From Streptococcus cristatus (GTDB lineage Bacteria > Bacillota > Bacilli > Lactobacillales > Streptococcaceae): DNA of 64,000 bases. The position numbers and the translations under genes are program-made. This document shows, piece after piece, positions 20,539-29,258 of the stretch (position 1 is its first letter; the number at the start of each line of letters is the position of its first letter). The notes under the pieces were generated by a model. That model searched no databases. It was not told the origin of the DNA and saw only the letters and a list, made by a program, of their open reading frames with translations. Location of the stretch: assembly GCF_001578775.1 (NCBI RefSeq), contig NZ_KQ969062.1:1479933-1543932 (forward strand), given 5' to 3'.

Positions 20539-21213
20539 CTATCCTAATGCCCGAGTCTCTATATTACCGTCCCGCAAGACAACTGTTTGCTTGCAAAGCT
20601 GAGCCACTTCTGGCTCGTGGGTAATGATGACAATAGTTTTGCCTTGTTCATTAAATTGCTTAAACAGCTCCATGATCTGAACACTGGTCTTGGTATCCAG
20701 CGCCCCAGTCGGCTCGTCTCCCAAGATAAAGCTGGGATTGGTCACCAGGGCACGCGCAATGGCTACCCGTTGCTTTTGACCACCGGACAGCTCCATAGGC
20801 TTGAAGTCGCTTCTTTCTTCCAGACCGACCAATCGCAGCATTTCCAAAGCGCGCTCGCGTCTCTCTTTTTTAGGAACTTTCATGTAAGTCAGAGGCAGTT
20901 CAACATTCTGACAGGCTGTCAGCTTAGGCATGAGGTTGAAATTCTGGAAAACAAAGCCAATCTTCTGATTACGCAAATCAGATAGTTGGTTGTCGGACAG
21001 GTCAGAGACGTCAGTCCCTTCGATATGATAAGAACCTGCGCTAGCCTTGTCCAAACAGCCGATAATGTTCATCAAAGTGGACTTACCTGATCCAGACGGC
21101 CCCATGATCGCTAGAAAATCCCCCTCTTTCACATGCAAATCAATTCCTTTCAAAATCGGAAATTCCTGACTGCCTTGTTGATAAGATTTGTGGATGTTCT
21201 TAAGCTTTAACAT
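20539..21213 (-). CDS. MacB-like ABC transporter ATP-binding protein
   Basis: A 224-residue ATPase of the LolD/MacB type. Walker A GPSGSGKST is at 38-46, the signature LSGGQKQR at 142-149, and Walker B with the catalytic Glu (ILGDEPTG, E167) follows. The start overlaps the end of the membrane-fusion gene by 14 nt, showing operon coupling. Confidence 0.95.
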   Translation of the reverse strand: MLKLKNIHKSYQQGSQEFPILKGIDLHVKEGDFLAIMGPSGSGKSTLMNIIGCLDKASAGSYHIEGTDVSDLSDNQLSDLRNQKIGFVFQNFNLMPKLTACQNVELPLTYMKVPKKERRERALEMLRLVGLEERSDFKPMELSGGQKQRVAIARALVTNPSFILGDEPTGALDTKTSVQIMELFKQFNEQGKTIVIITHEPEVAQLCKQTVVLRDGNIETRALG

Positions 21214-22447
21214 TCTGTCCTACCTCCATTCCGTCTTTCATGCCTTCTCTAGGCGTCGAAATGGTATCCTTCATAGTCAGACCTTCTGTAATCTCTACCA
21301 AACGGTCAGAGACTTTCTTGGTCTTAACTTCCTTCATTTTTACCTTTTTACCCTCTACCTTCCAGACATAGGTCTTACCATTTTTACTGAAAGTATAGGC
21401 CTTATTGACTACAACCTTACCGGCCTCAGGAGCATTTTCTACGACATTGACATAAGAATGGGAGCCTACAAGTGGCATTTCACCGCCTTGGTCCAGCTCG
21501 ACAGTATAAGGGAACTTGCCTTGGTTGGGATTTTCCTGTTGTTTATTTCCACCATTGCTATTTCCAGTATTTGCAGTTGTCAAGGTGCCGACTTGCGTCA
21601 CGGTACCACTCCAGCGTTTCTTAGGATCCTTGCGGTCCACAACATCTACTCTCTGACCCACACTCAGCTTCTCACGGTCAAATTCACTAACACTCCCCTT
21701 GATCAAAGTTTTGGACTTGTCCATGATTTCGATAAAGGTTTCTTCTTCCTTTTTAGCCTTGGACTGAGTTGGAAGATCTTCGTTCATAGAGGTAATGGTT
21801 CCCGCTGTATCAGCCGTCACAGTATCATATTTCATACGGTCTGATTCCGTCTGAGCTGTCACCTGAGCCTTTTCAGCCTCAATCTGAGCATTCGTTACTT
21901 CATTGTCAGCAGTCTTAGCGTCACTTAGCGCTTGAGCCAGCTCGTCTTCAGCAGATTTTATTTGATCTAACAAAGACTCATCCTTACTAGAATTGTATTT
22001 ATTCTTAAGAGTATTGAGATTAGCCAGCTTTCGGTTATACGTCTCCCATTTGATAGATGCGCTAGTTTGTGCCGCCGTAATGCTATTGGCCTTAGCTTGA
22101 GCATCATACTGAGCAGACTGGGCTGTCAATTCCTGAGAGGTCACATAGGAAAAGAGGGGCTGTCCTTGTGTAACAGTATCGCCATTTTTAACGAATACTT
22201 CCTTAACTTCACCTTTTGATGGGTCAATCTTGACCTTACTACTATTGTTAGCAACTACTTCTCCAGATAAAACTAGGCTTGTTTTTTTACTGTTATTAAC
22301 AGCATCTTGGACCGTCAGTGAATCAATCTTATTATTGACCATTTTCATGGCTTGTTGTTGATTAACCTGATGAAGAAGTACATAGCCTCCCAGCCCTGCA
22401 CAAGCAAGAATGACCGTGCTTCCCAATAGAATGGTTTTACGATTCAT
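21200..22447 (-). CDS. Membrane-fusion (HlyD/MacA-like) periplasmic-adaptor protein
   Basis: A 415-residue protein with an N-terminal membrane anchor (about 5-25), a split biotinyl-lipoyl domain around residues 65-105, a helical hairpin/coiled coil (about 125-205) and beta-barrel domains. In Gram-positive bacteria such adaptors sit on the outer face of the membrane and work with the MacB-like pair. A Gly/Asn/Gln-rich insert (TANTGNSNGGNKQQENP) lies in the barrel region. Confidence 0.9.
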   Translation of the reverse strand: MNRKTILLGSTVILACAGLGGYVLLHQVNQQQAMKMVNNKIDSLTVQDAVNNSKKTSLVLSGEVVANNSSKVKIDPSKGEVKEVFVKNGDTVTQGQPLFSYVTSQELTAQSAQYDAQAKANSITAAQTSASIKWETYNRKLANLNTLKNKYNSSKDESLLDQIKSAEDELAQALSDAKTADNEVTNAQIEAEKAQVTAQTESDRMKYDTVTADTAGTITSMNEDLPTQSKAKKEEETFIEIMDKSKTLIKGSVSEFDREKLSVGQRVDVVDRKDPKKRWSGTVTQVGTLTTANTGNSNGGNKQQENPNQGKFPYTVELDQGGEMPLVGSHSYVNVVENAPEAGKVVVNKAYTFSKNGKTYVWKVEGKKVKMKEVKTKKVSDRLVEITEGLTMKDTISTPREGMKDGMEVGQNVKA

Positions 22448-22492
22448 TTTTTTATTTGAAACATATTGCCTCCAACCTACAAGTTCTAACTT

Positions 22493-22759
22493 TTATTTAT
22501 CAGTTGATTCAGATTCATCTGTTGGTAATTCTTCTCCATCCGCTGGGATTTGAATCACGTTTCCGTCCGGCATGGTGTACTCTGTCACTTCCTTGCCGTC
22601 TACTGTTTTCGTTTTTTGATCAACAGCATCTTTCTTAAAATCTACTTTTTTTCCATCACTAATTTCTTTATTGTCAGCATTCTTAGAACCACATGCAGCT
22701 AGGAAGAAGACAGACATTCCGATAAGAGTTACAAGCATAGCGAATTTTTTTACGTTCAT
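22493..22759 (-). CDS. Small lipoprotein of the MacAB/TCS operon
   Basis: An 88-residue protein. The start at 22759 is chosen because it has an AAAGGAG ribosome-binding site and opens directly into a lipoprotein signal peptide with lipobox FLAAC. The mature part is short, acidic and Lys/Asp-rich (KTVDGKEVTEYTMPDGNVIQIP). It is the first gene before the adaptor, ATPase, permease and TCS, 45 nt upstream. Function unknown; it may be an accessory or sensing component of the pump. Confidence 0.8.
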   Translation of the reverse strand: MNVKKFAMLVTLIGMSVFFLAACGSKNADNKEISDGKKVDFKKDAVDQKTKTVDGKEVTEYTMPDGNVIQIPADGEELPTDESESTDK

Positions 22760-22832
22760 TTGATTTCTCCTTTGTTTTAGAAAACAGGAATTTTGAGCTT
22801 TCCTGATCGTATTTGTTTTTTTGAACAATTCC

Positions 22833-22841
22833 ATTCTATCA
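22833..22841 (-). promoter_or_regulatory. Extended -10 of the lipoprotein/MacAB/TCS operon
   Basis: The minus strand reads TGATAGAAT, with no good -35. The leader would be about 65 nt. A weak -35 suits a promoter that needs an activator, possibly the operon's own response regulator. Confidence 0.45.
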
Positions 22842-22900
22842 AAGTGGTCTATCCCCTTCCTACCTACCATCTGTTTTTTATCTATTTTTTGATAAAATTT

Positions 22901-22930
22901 GGACTTTTCCTCTAGATGCAGGACTTTTCC
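22901..22930. promoter_or_regulatory. Direct repeat in the divergent promoter region, candidate response-regulator site
   Basis: GGACTTTTCC occurs at 22901-22910 and exactly again at 22921-22930, a 20-bp period (two helical turns). OmpR-family regulators usually bind direct repeats. It lies between the MacAB/TCS operon and the lactonase gene, so either could be the target. Confidence 0.4.
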
Positions 22931-22958
22931 TATCCAAACAGCTTCTTAAGTCGTTTTA

Positions 22959-22967
22959 TGGTATAAT
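22959..22967 (+). promoter_or_regulatory. Extended -10 promoter of the lactonase gene
   Basis: TGGTATAAT (22959-22967) lies 29 nt before the ATG. The leader carries a GAGGTGG ribosome-binding site. Confidence 0.6.
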
Positions 22968-22996
22968 AGATTGATTTTAAAAAATGAGGTGGAAAC

Positions 22997-24007
22997 ATGA
23001 CTCAAACAGTTTATTTTGGAACATACACCCGACGAGATTCCCAAGGAATTTACAAGGCAGAGTTTGATACTAAAAAAGGAGAGCTCTCAAACTTAGAATT
23101 AGTAGCCGAAGAACCAAGTCCCACTTATCTAGCCTTTGACCAAGCTGGTCATCTGTACACCGTTGGTGCAAAAGACGGACAAGGTGGGATTGCGGCCTAT
23201 GACCAAAAGAGACATCTTCTCAATCATGTGGTTGAAGAAGGCGCGCCGCTTTGCTATGTTGCTGTAGATAATGAAAGAGGACTTGTCTACGGAGCTAACT
23301 ACCACAAGGGACAAGTGCTGGTCTACAAGCAGCAAGAAGATGGCAGTCTAAAACTGGCTGATTCAGATACTCATGTCGGGCAAGGACCTCACGCCAATCA
23401 AGCCTCTGCCCATGTCCACTATGCTGACTTGACTCCCGATCAATATCTGATTACTTGTGACCTCGGAACAGATCAAGTCACTACCTACGATGTGACGGAA
23501 GACGGACAACCGAACAAATTGGCCACCTACACATGTGCTGCTGGAGCCGGGGCACGCCACATTGTCTTTCATAATCACTATAAGATTGCTTACCTTATCT
23601 GCGAATTAAACTCTACCATCGAAGTATTGATTTATGATGGAGTTGGTCAGTTCGAACACCTGCAAACCATCTCAACTCTCCCAGCAGGATTTGCAGATTT
23701 TAACGGCACTGCAGCCATCCGCATCTCTGATGATGGAAAATTCCTCTATGGCTCTAACCGCGGCCATGACTCAATAGCTGTTTATCAAATTCTAGCTGAT
23801 GGAAGTCTACAGCTCGTTGAAATCACGCCAACAAAGGGTAAAAATCCGCGCGATTTCAATATCACACCTGACCAAAACTACCTCATCGCTGTCCACCAAG
23901 ATTCGGACAATGCAACTGTCTTTAAACGCGATCCTGAAACAGGCCGATTAACAGAAATTTCTCATGATTTCTATGTGCCAGAAGCTGTCTGCGTGACCTT
24001 CCAATAA
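22997..24007 (+). CDS. Lactonase family protein (6-phosphogluconolactonase type)
   Basis: A 336-residue seven-bladed beta-propeller of the PF10282 family, with recurring blade motifs such as GKFLYGSNRGHDSIAVY and the N-terminal VYFGTYTRRDSQGIY. E. coli YbhE/Pgl of this fold hydrolyses 6-phosphogluconolactone in the pentose phosphate pathway. Length is typical. No pentose-phosphate gene is adjacent, so substrate assignment rests on family membership alone. Confidence 0.85.
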   Translation: MTQTVYFGTYTRRDSQGIYKAEFDTKKGELSNLELVAEEPSPTYLAFDQAGHLYTVGAKDGQGGIAAYDQKRHLLNHVVEEGAPLCYVAVDNERGLVYGANYHKGQVLVYKQQEDGSLKLADSDTHVGQGPHANQASAHVHYADLTPDQYLITCDLGTDQVTTYDVTEDGQPNKLATYTCAAGAGARHIVFHNHYKIAYLICELNSTIEVLIYDGVGQFEHLQTISTLPAGFADFNGTAAIRISDDGKFLYGSNRGHDSIAVYQILADGSLQLVEITPTKGKNPRDFNITPDQNYLIAVHQDSDNATVFKRDPETGRLTEISHDFYVPEAVCVTFQ

Positions 24008-24038
24008 TCAAAAGAAAATTATCAAAGGAGCATTCAAG

Positions 24039-24224
24039 ATGAATCCAGTAGAATTGTTTAACCAAGTCAAAGAATTGATCGAAAAGAAAGATTTTGATGC
24101 AGCTAAGAAGTTTGTCAAAGACCACAAAGATGAGCTAGGCGAATACTTAGATAAGGCAAAAGATTTAGTAGCAAATTCAAAAGGCTTCAACGACGTCATC
24201 AACAAAGTTAAGTCTATTTTCTAA
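24039..24224 (+). CDS. Small conserved helical protein of unknown function
   Basis: A 61-residue, Lys/Asp-rich, apparently all-helical cytoplasmic protein (ELIEKKDFDAAKKFVKDHKDELGEYLDKA). It has a good AAAGGAG ribosome-binding site, lies 31 nt downstream of the lactonase gene and is followed by a strong terminator, all of which support real expression. I do not recognise a function. Confidence 0.75.
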   Translation: MNPVELFNQVKELIEKKDFDAAKKFVKDHKDELGEYLDKAKDLVANSKGFNDVINKVKSIF

Positions 24225-24234
24225 AATCTTATTT

Positions 24235-24271
24235 AAAATAGCTGTTGGAGGTCTGATCCAACAGCTATTTT
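24235..24271 (+). terminator. Terminator after the small helical protein gene
   Basis: A perfect 15-bp stem (24235-24249 with 24257-24271), 7-nt loop, A-rich on the left arm and ending in TTTT. Confidence 0.8.
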
Positions 24272-24284
24272 GATTCATCAAGGT

Positions 24285-24869
24285 TTATTTAGTCCATTTC
24301 CGATTCATAAAATCATGTAATTCTTCCAGTCGTTCCCTTGTCAATGGTTGAGCAAGGAAAATATCCTTATCAACATCTTTATTCTTATTAAAATCATGTA
24401 AGTCAACCTTTTCATAAACCATCTTATTTTCATAAGCAAGTTGACCATTTACATAGGTCGTGATTTCTATATCGCTTTCACTAAAAAATGCTCCATAGTA
24501 ATCTTCCCTAACCACAACTGTCTGCCCTCTTTCCTCAAGATAGGCATACTGAGTCACTGGAACATAAACTCTAAAAAGATAGCCAATTATAGGCGAAACT
24601 GCCAATAGCAACAAGCCTAAAGCAAGAGCAGGATAAAGAAGCCACCTATATCTCTTGATCAATAAATAGAAAGCGAGAAACAAAAAGGGAAAAGCAATCC
24701 ATAGACTAAACTGAGGATACCAGAATATACTGCTGATTATAAGAAATAAAAGAACTGTCAAAAGTGCCAGATAGCTTGATTTGCGTTTATAAGCCAAAAA
24801 GAGGCCTATAAATAAAACGGTAAGAGCTAGCCACTCTCTGCTTAGGATATACAAAATGAAATAAAACAT
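24285..24869 (-). CDS. Membrane protein of unknown function
   Basis: A 194-residue protein. Residues 1-110 are mostly hydrophobic, with about four transmembrane segments; residues 115-194 form a hydrophilic, charged C-terminal domain (YLEERGQTVVVREDYYGAFF region). It follows the enolase terminator on the same strand and has a GGGGAG ribosome-binding site. No family is recognised. Confidence 0.7.
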   Translation of the reverse strand: MFYFILYILSREWLALTVLFIGLFLAYKRKSSYLALLTVLLFLIISSIFWYPQFSLWIAFPFLFLAFYLLIKRYRWLLYPALALGLLLLAVSPIIGYLFRVYVPVTQYAYLEERGQTVVVREDYYGAFFSESDIEITTYVNGQLAYENKMVYEKVDLHDFNKNKDVDKDIFLAQPLTRERLEELHDFMNRKWTK

Positions 24870-24895
24870 TCCAAAAGTCTCCCCTTATTTATTAA

Positions 24896-24924
24896 AAATC
24901 CCTTGAGTTAACCTCAAGGGATTT
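24896..24924 (-). terminator. Terminator of eno
   Basis: A 12-bp stem (24896-24907 with 24913-24924) around a 5-nt loop, ending in a T-run on the minus strand, 21 nt after the eno stop. Confidence 0.85.
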
Positions 24925-24944
24925 GTTTCACTCCATAGAATGAA

Positions 24945-26267
<1,323 letters not shown>

Positions 26268-26287
26268 TTAAAATTATTTACTAGTCT

Positions 26288-26316
26288 ATGATACCTCAAA
26301 AGCGCTTTTTTTTCAA
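26288..26316 (-). promoter_or_regulatory. Promoter of eno
   Basis: -35 TTGAAA (26316-26311), 17-nt spacer, -10 TATCAT (26293-26288). An AAGGAGAG ribosome-binding site precedes the ATG. Confidence 0.65.
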
Positions 26317-26358
26317 GGAAAAACAGCAGCTTTGCTTGAAAAATCACAATTTTTGAAA

Positions 26359-26372
26359 TGCAATCGGTTACA
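26359..26372 (+). promoter_or_regulatory. cre-like site between eno and the yueI-like gene
   Basis: TGCAATCGGTTACA fits the minimal cre pattern TGNNANCGNTNNCA. It lies some 80 nt upstream of the predicted eno start of transcription, where CcpA can activate, and about 50 nt upstream of the yueI-like promoter. Confidence 0.45.
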
Positions 26373-26418
26373 TACTATCTTTTTCTTAATGGTTTGAAAA
26401 TCAGAAATCCTTTATTTA

Positions 26419-26427
26419 TGATATACT
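26419..26427 (+). promoter_or_regulatory. Extended -10 abutting the yueI-like start codon
   Basis: TGATATACT followed by six bases (AGAAAT) and the ATG at 26434. No ribosome-binding site is visible, so a leaderless mRNA is predicted. Confidence 0.55.
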
Positions 26428-26433
26428 AGAAAT

Positions 26434-26892
26434 ATGACAGATCTAAATAATATTATCATGGAAAAATCTCAGGGAAATGCTAAGTTCAATCCTGATGAAC
26501 AACGCAAATTTCTGGAAACTTTTGAAGAGCGGGTAATTGCTTACTGCTCTATTTCGGATGCAAATTCCTCGCTTCTAAAGCAGCATTTTAAAGAAATGGT
26601 TGAGAAGATCACCGAAAGCTACCAGCCCGTCACAGTCAAAATATCGCCTGAAGTCATATCCAGCCAGCAGGTTTTCTACCTAAAAACCGCCAAAGACTTA
26701 GGCTGTGAGGCCACCATTGTCTCCGCTTTTTGCCAATCCTCTCCTTTTGGCTTGGTAATCCATAGCGATCATCCTGTGACCATAGAAGAAAAGGACTTGA
26801 GCAAGCAATTTGCCGACGTCCTCCACCCAGCAGATAGTAAATCGTCTGCCCACAAGAAAACTTCCCTTTGGAAAAAAATGTTTCATAAATGA
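26434..26892 (+). CDS. YueI family protein (DUF1694)
   Basis: A 152-residue soluble protein resembling B. subtilis YueI (DUF1694), whose function is unknown. It has a central alpha/beta core (VTVKISPEVISSQQVFYLKTAK) and a basic tail (KKTSLWKKMFHK). Its stop overlaps the next start by 4 nt, so it is coupled to the NTF2-like gene. Its promoter architecture predicts a leaderless message. Confidence 0.8.
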   Translation: MTDLNNIIMEKSQGNAKFNPDEQRKFLETFEERVIAYCSISDANSSLLKQHFKEMVEKITESYQPVTVKISPEVISSQQVFYLKTAKDLGCEATIVSAFCQSSPFGLVIHSDHPVTIEEKDLSKQFADVLHPADSKSSAHKKTSLWKKMFHK

Positions 26893-27239
26893 CGAATTTA
26901 GAGAAATTATTTACCTTTTTTGAGGCGGAAAATCAGCGTGACTGGGACATTTATCAAACTTTTTTAGACGAGCATGTCGTCTGGGAGCTGCATGGAGAAT
27001 CCCCAGAAATCATTCAGGGAAAAGAAGCCTATCTCCACAGGATACAGGAAGCCTATCAGAACAGTTCCGAACAGTTTTGTTGCCAATACTATCACACCAA
27101 TGCCGAGCAAAGTCGGATTCTAACAATTTTGGTCAATGAACATGGGGAACTTTCCTGCGATCTATTTGAATTTGCAAACGGCTTAATCGTCAAAGAAATC
27201 GAATATTTACTGAAAAAGAGGCTGGGACAAAAGTCCTAG
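26889..27239 (+). CDS. NTF2/SnoaL-like protein
   Basis: A 116-residue protein with the cone-shaped NTF2-like fold pattern: an N-terminal helix (LEKLFTFFEAENQRDWDIYQTFL), then HVVWELHGE and a GKEAYLHRIQEAY helix. Substrate is unknown. The last codons and stop (KRLGQKS and TAG) are read from repeat copy B, so the original C-terminus may have been replaced when the repeat inserted. Confidence 0.7.
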   Translation: MTNLEKLFTFFEAENQRDWDIYQTFLDEHVVWELHGESPEIIQGKEAYLHRIQEAYQNSSEQFCCQYYHTNAEQSRILTILVNEHGELSCDLFEFANGLIVKEIEYLLKKRLGQKS

Positions 27240-27387
27240 CCTCTTAATTGTCTTTGGATTGTCGAGCAAGACGCAGTGGTTGAGCGGGCTCTACTACGCT
27301 GATTTCATCAGCTTTTACAGCCCTGCTCAACTGTGCGGAGGTGGGACGACGAAATCGAATTCTAACCAATTACCGATTTCTGTCCCA
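27218..27387 (+). repeat. 170-bp structured intergenic repeat, copy B
   Basis: Same element as 17091-17260, in inverted orientation, with about five differences in 170 bp. Two of these are a compensatory pair (T:A in copy A, C:G in copy B) in the central stem. It lies between two convergent genes and provides the C-terminal codons, stop codon and terminator-like hairpin for both. Confidence 0.85.
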
Positions 27388-28503
27388 CTCTCTTTTTTTG
27401 ATGGCTAATAGGTTGCCAATATTGCGAGCTGTACGAACCAGATTTTCCCTCGCCTGAGCTAAGGTTTCATCCAAATCCGCCACTTGCGATATAATGGGAA
27501 AAGCTGCATGGATATTCTCCCTAGGAAATGGAGGCAAATCATCAGCCAAACTGCCACAGATCGCAAGAACAGGAATCTCTTTTGGCGTCCGCCTTGCGAT
27601 TCCAACTGGGGCCTTTCCCGCCAAAGACTGCTTATCCATGCACCCCTCACCGACAACAACCAAGTCCGCTTCTTTAACCATGCGGTCAAAATCCAGCAAA
27701 TCCAGACAGGTATCGATTCCTGACACGACTTTCCCCTTGGCAAATGTGACCAGCCCTGCTGCCATGCCTCCTCCTGCACCAGCACCAGCTTGGGTGAAAA
27801 TCTGCGGATTGGCCAGTTCATAGAACTTCCTCATTTCCTGATCGACAGATGAAAGAAGCCATTCAGACAAGCCTTTCTGTCGTCCAAAGACCTGAGTCGC
27901 TCCCTGCTGCCCACATAAAGGATTGGAGACATCTGTCAAAATTTCAATATCAATATCATTCAGGCAAGTTGTAACACGGTCCGCAGAAATTCGGGCAACT
28001 CTACCCAGAGAAGAGCCGACAGGCCGCAGTCGATGATTATTTTCATCAAAAGATTCATAACCCAGACCTGCTGCCATACCAATTCCACCATCATTTGTTG
28101 CCGAGCCTCCAACACCGACTAAAATCTTTTTGACTCCATGTTCGACCAAATGAAGAATCAGCTCCCCCAGACCTCTCGTTTCCAAGCCTAAGGGATCACG
28201 TTTTTCTTTAGGAATTAAAGCCAGTCCCACTAAATCTGCCATTTCAAAAAGGGCTAGCTGGTCTTGTCTAGCATATTTCATTTCGACTGGCTGGCCGAAA
28301 GGTCCAGTTACCCAGTGGCGAAACTCTTTTAGCTTCATAGCCGAAATCAAGGCAGCCACAGTCCCTTCGCCGCCATCTCCAATAGGCAGCAAATCAAAAG
28401 TAGCCTCTGGCAAGGCTTGGGAAAAACCTTCTTTCAAGGCTTCTGCTACCTGAACGGTAGACAAACTTTCCTTAAAAGAATCTGGTGCTAATAAGATATG
28501 CAT
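27370..28503 (-). CDS. Glycerate kinase
   Basis: A 377-residue protein of the glycerate kinase (GarK/GlxK) family, which phosphorylates glycerate with ATP. The N-terminal LLAPDSFKESLS, VGVGGSATNDGG and GAGAGGGMAAGL motifs are intact. Two ATGs follow each other; the second (28503) is better spaced from the AGGAGG site. The last residues (REWDRNR) and stop lie in repeat copy B. It is 8 nt downstream of serB. Confidence 0.93.
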   Translation of the reverse strand: MHILLAPDSFKESLSTVQVAEALKEGFSQALPEATFDLLPIGDGGEGTVAALISAMKLKEFRHWVTGPFGQPVEMKYARQDQLALFEMADLVGLALIPKEKRDPLGLETRGLGELILHLVEHGVKKILVGVGGSATNDGGIGMAAGLGYESFDENNHRLRPVGSSLGRVARISADRVTTCLNDIDIEILTDVSNPLCGQQGATQVFGRQKGLSEWLLSSVDQEMRKFYELANPQIFTQAGAGAGGGMAAGLVTFAKGKVVSGIDTCLDLLDFDRMVKEADLVVVGEGCMDKQSLAGKAPVGIARRTPKEIPVLAICGSLADDLPPFPRENIHAAFPIISQVADLDETLAQARENLVRTARNIGNLLAIKKREWDRNR

Positions 28504-28511
28504 CATTCCTC

Positions 28512-29159
28512 CTATTTTTCCTTAGCGTCCAAAATATCCATTACCTGATAGAGGTCATAAACATTGATTTGATAGGGCGCTTGCTCTCTTACAATTGGCT
28601 TGGCATTAAAAGCAATTCCAATGCCTGCCGTTTGAATCATAGGCAAATCATTGGCGCCATCCCCCATAGCAATGGTTTGATTTAATTCCAAATTGTTTTC
28701 TTGAGCCCATTCTTTCAGCATCTGAACTTTAGTATCTTTGCTAACAATCGCTCCCAACACATGACCTGTAAGCAACCCATTCTTGATTTCTAAGCGATTG
28801 GCCTTTACATAGTCAATTCCTAGCTCCTCAGCCAGTCTATCCACCGTTTCATGAAAACCACCTGAAACCAAGCCAACCTTGTAGCCACGCGCATGCAGCT
28901 CATCTACTAATTTTTTAGCGCCAGGCGTGAAATGAATCTTATCAGCTATTTGAGAAAAGATAGTTTCCGGAAGTCCCGCCAAAAGTGAAACCCTCTCCCG
29001 TAAGGCAGCCTCGAAATCCAATTCCCCGCGCATAGCTCGCTCAGTGATAGCAGCCACTTGCTGCCCAACTCCTGCTTCCTCGCCCAGTAAATCAATGCCC
29101 TCTTCCATAATAAGAGTGCTATCTACATCCATAACCAATAAACCTTTGACCTGACCCAT
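28512..29159 (-). CDS. serB: Phosphoserine phosphatase
   Basis: A 215-residue HAD-family enzyme for the last step of serine synthesis (phosphoserine to serine). Motif I is DVDSTL with nucleophile D11 and acid/base D13; the SGGF motif II and the GDGANDLPM motif IV are present. Strong GAGGTGAG ribosome-binding site. It is followed closely by glycerate kinase, which also deals with three-carbon acids. Confidence 0.93.
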   Translation of the reverse strand: MGQVKGLLVMDVDSTLIMEEGIDLLGEEAGVGQQVAAITERAMRGELDFEAALRERVSLLAGLPETIFSQIADKIHFTPGAKKLVDELHARGYKVGLVSGGFHETVDRLAEELGIDYVKANRLEIKNGLLTGHVLGAIVSKDTKVQMLKEWAQENNLELNQTIAMGDGANDLPMIQTAGIGIAFNAKPIVREQAPYQINVYDLYQVMDILDAKEK

Positions 29160-29236
29160 CTACTCACCTCAAGTTTTCTGTGATTTGTTGTATTATACAG
29201 GATTTTCAGTGACAAGACAAGCTAGATTGCAAAGAA

Positions 29237-29258
29237 AAAAGTCCCCGAAGGAACTTTC
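29237..29258 (-). terminator. Terminator of ezrA
   Basis: A stem of about 8 bp (AAAGTTCC with GGGACTTT, TTCG loop) ending in TTTTTT on the minus strand, directly after the ezrA stop. Confidence 0.75.
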
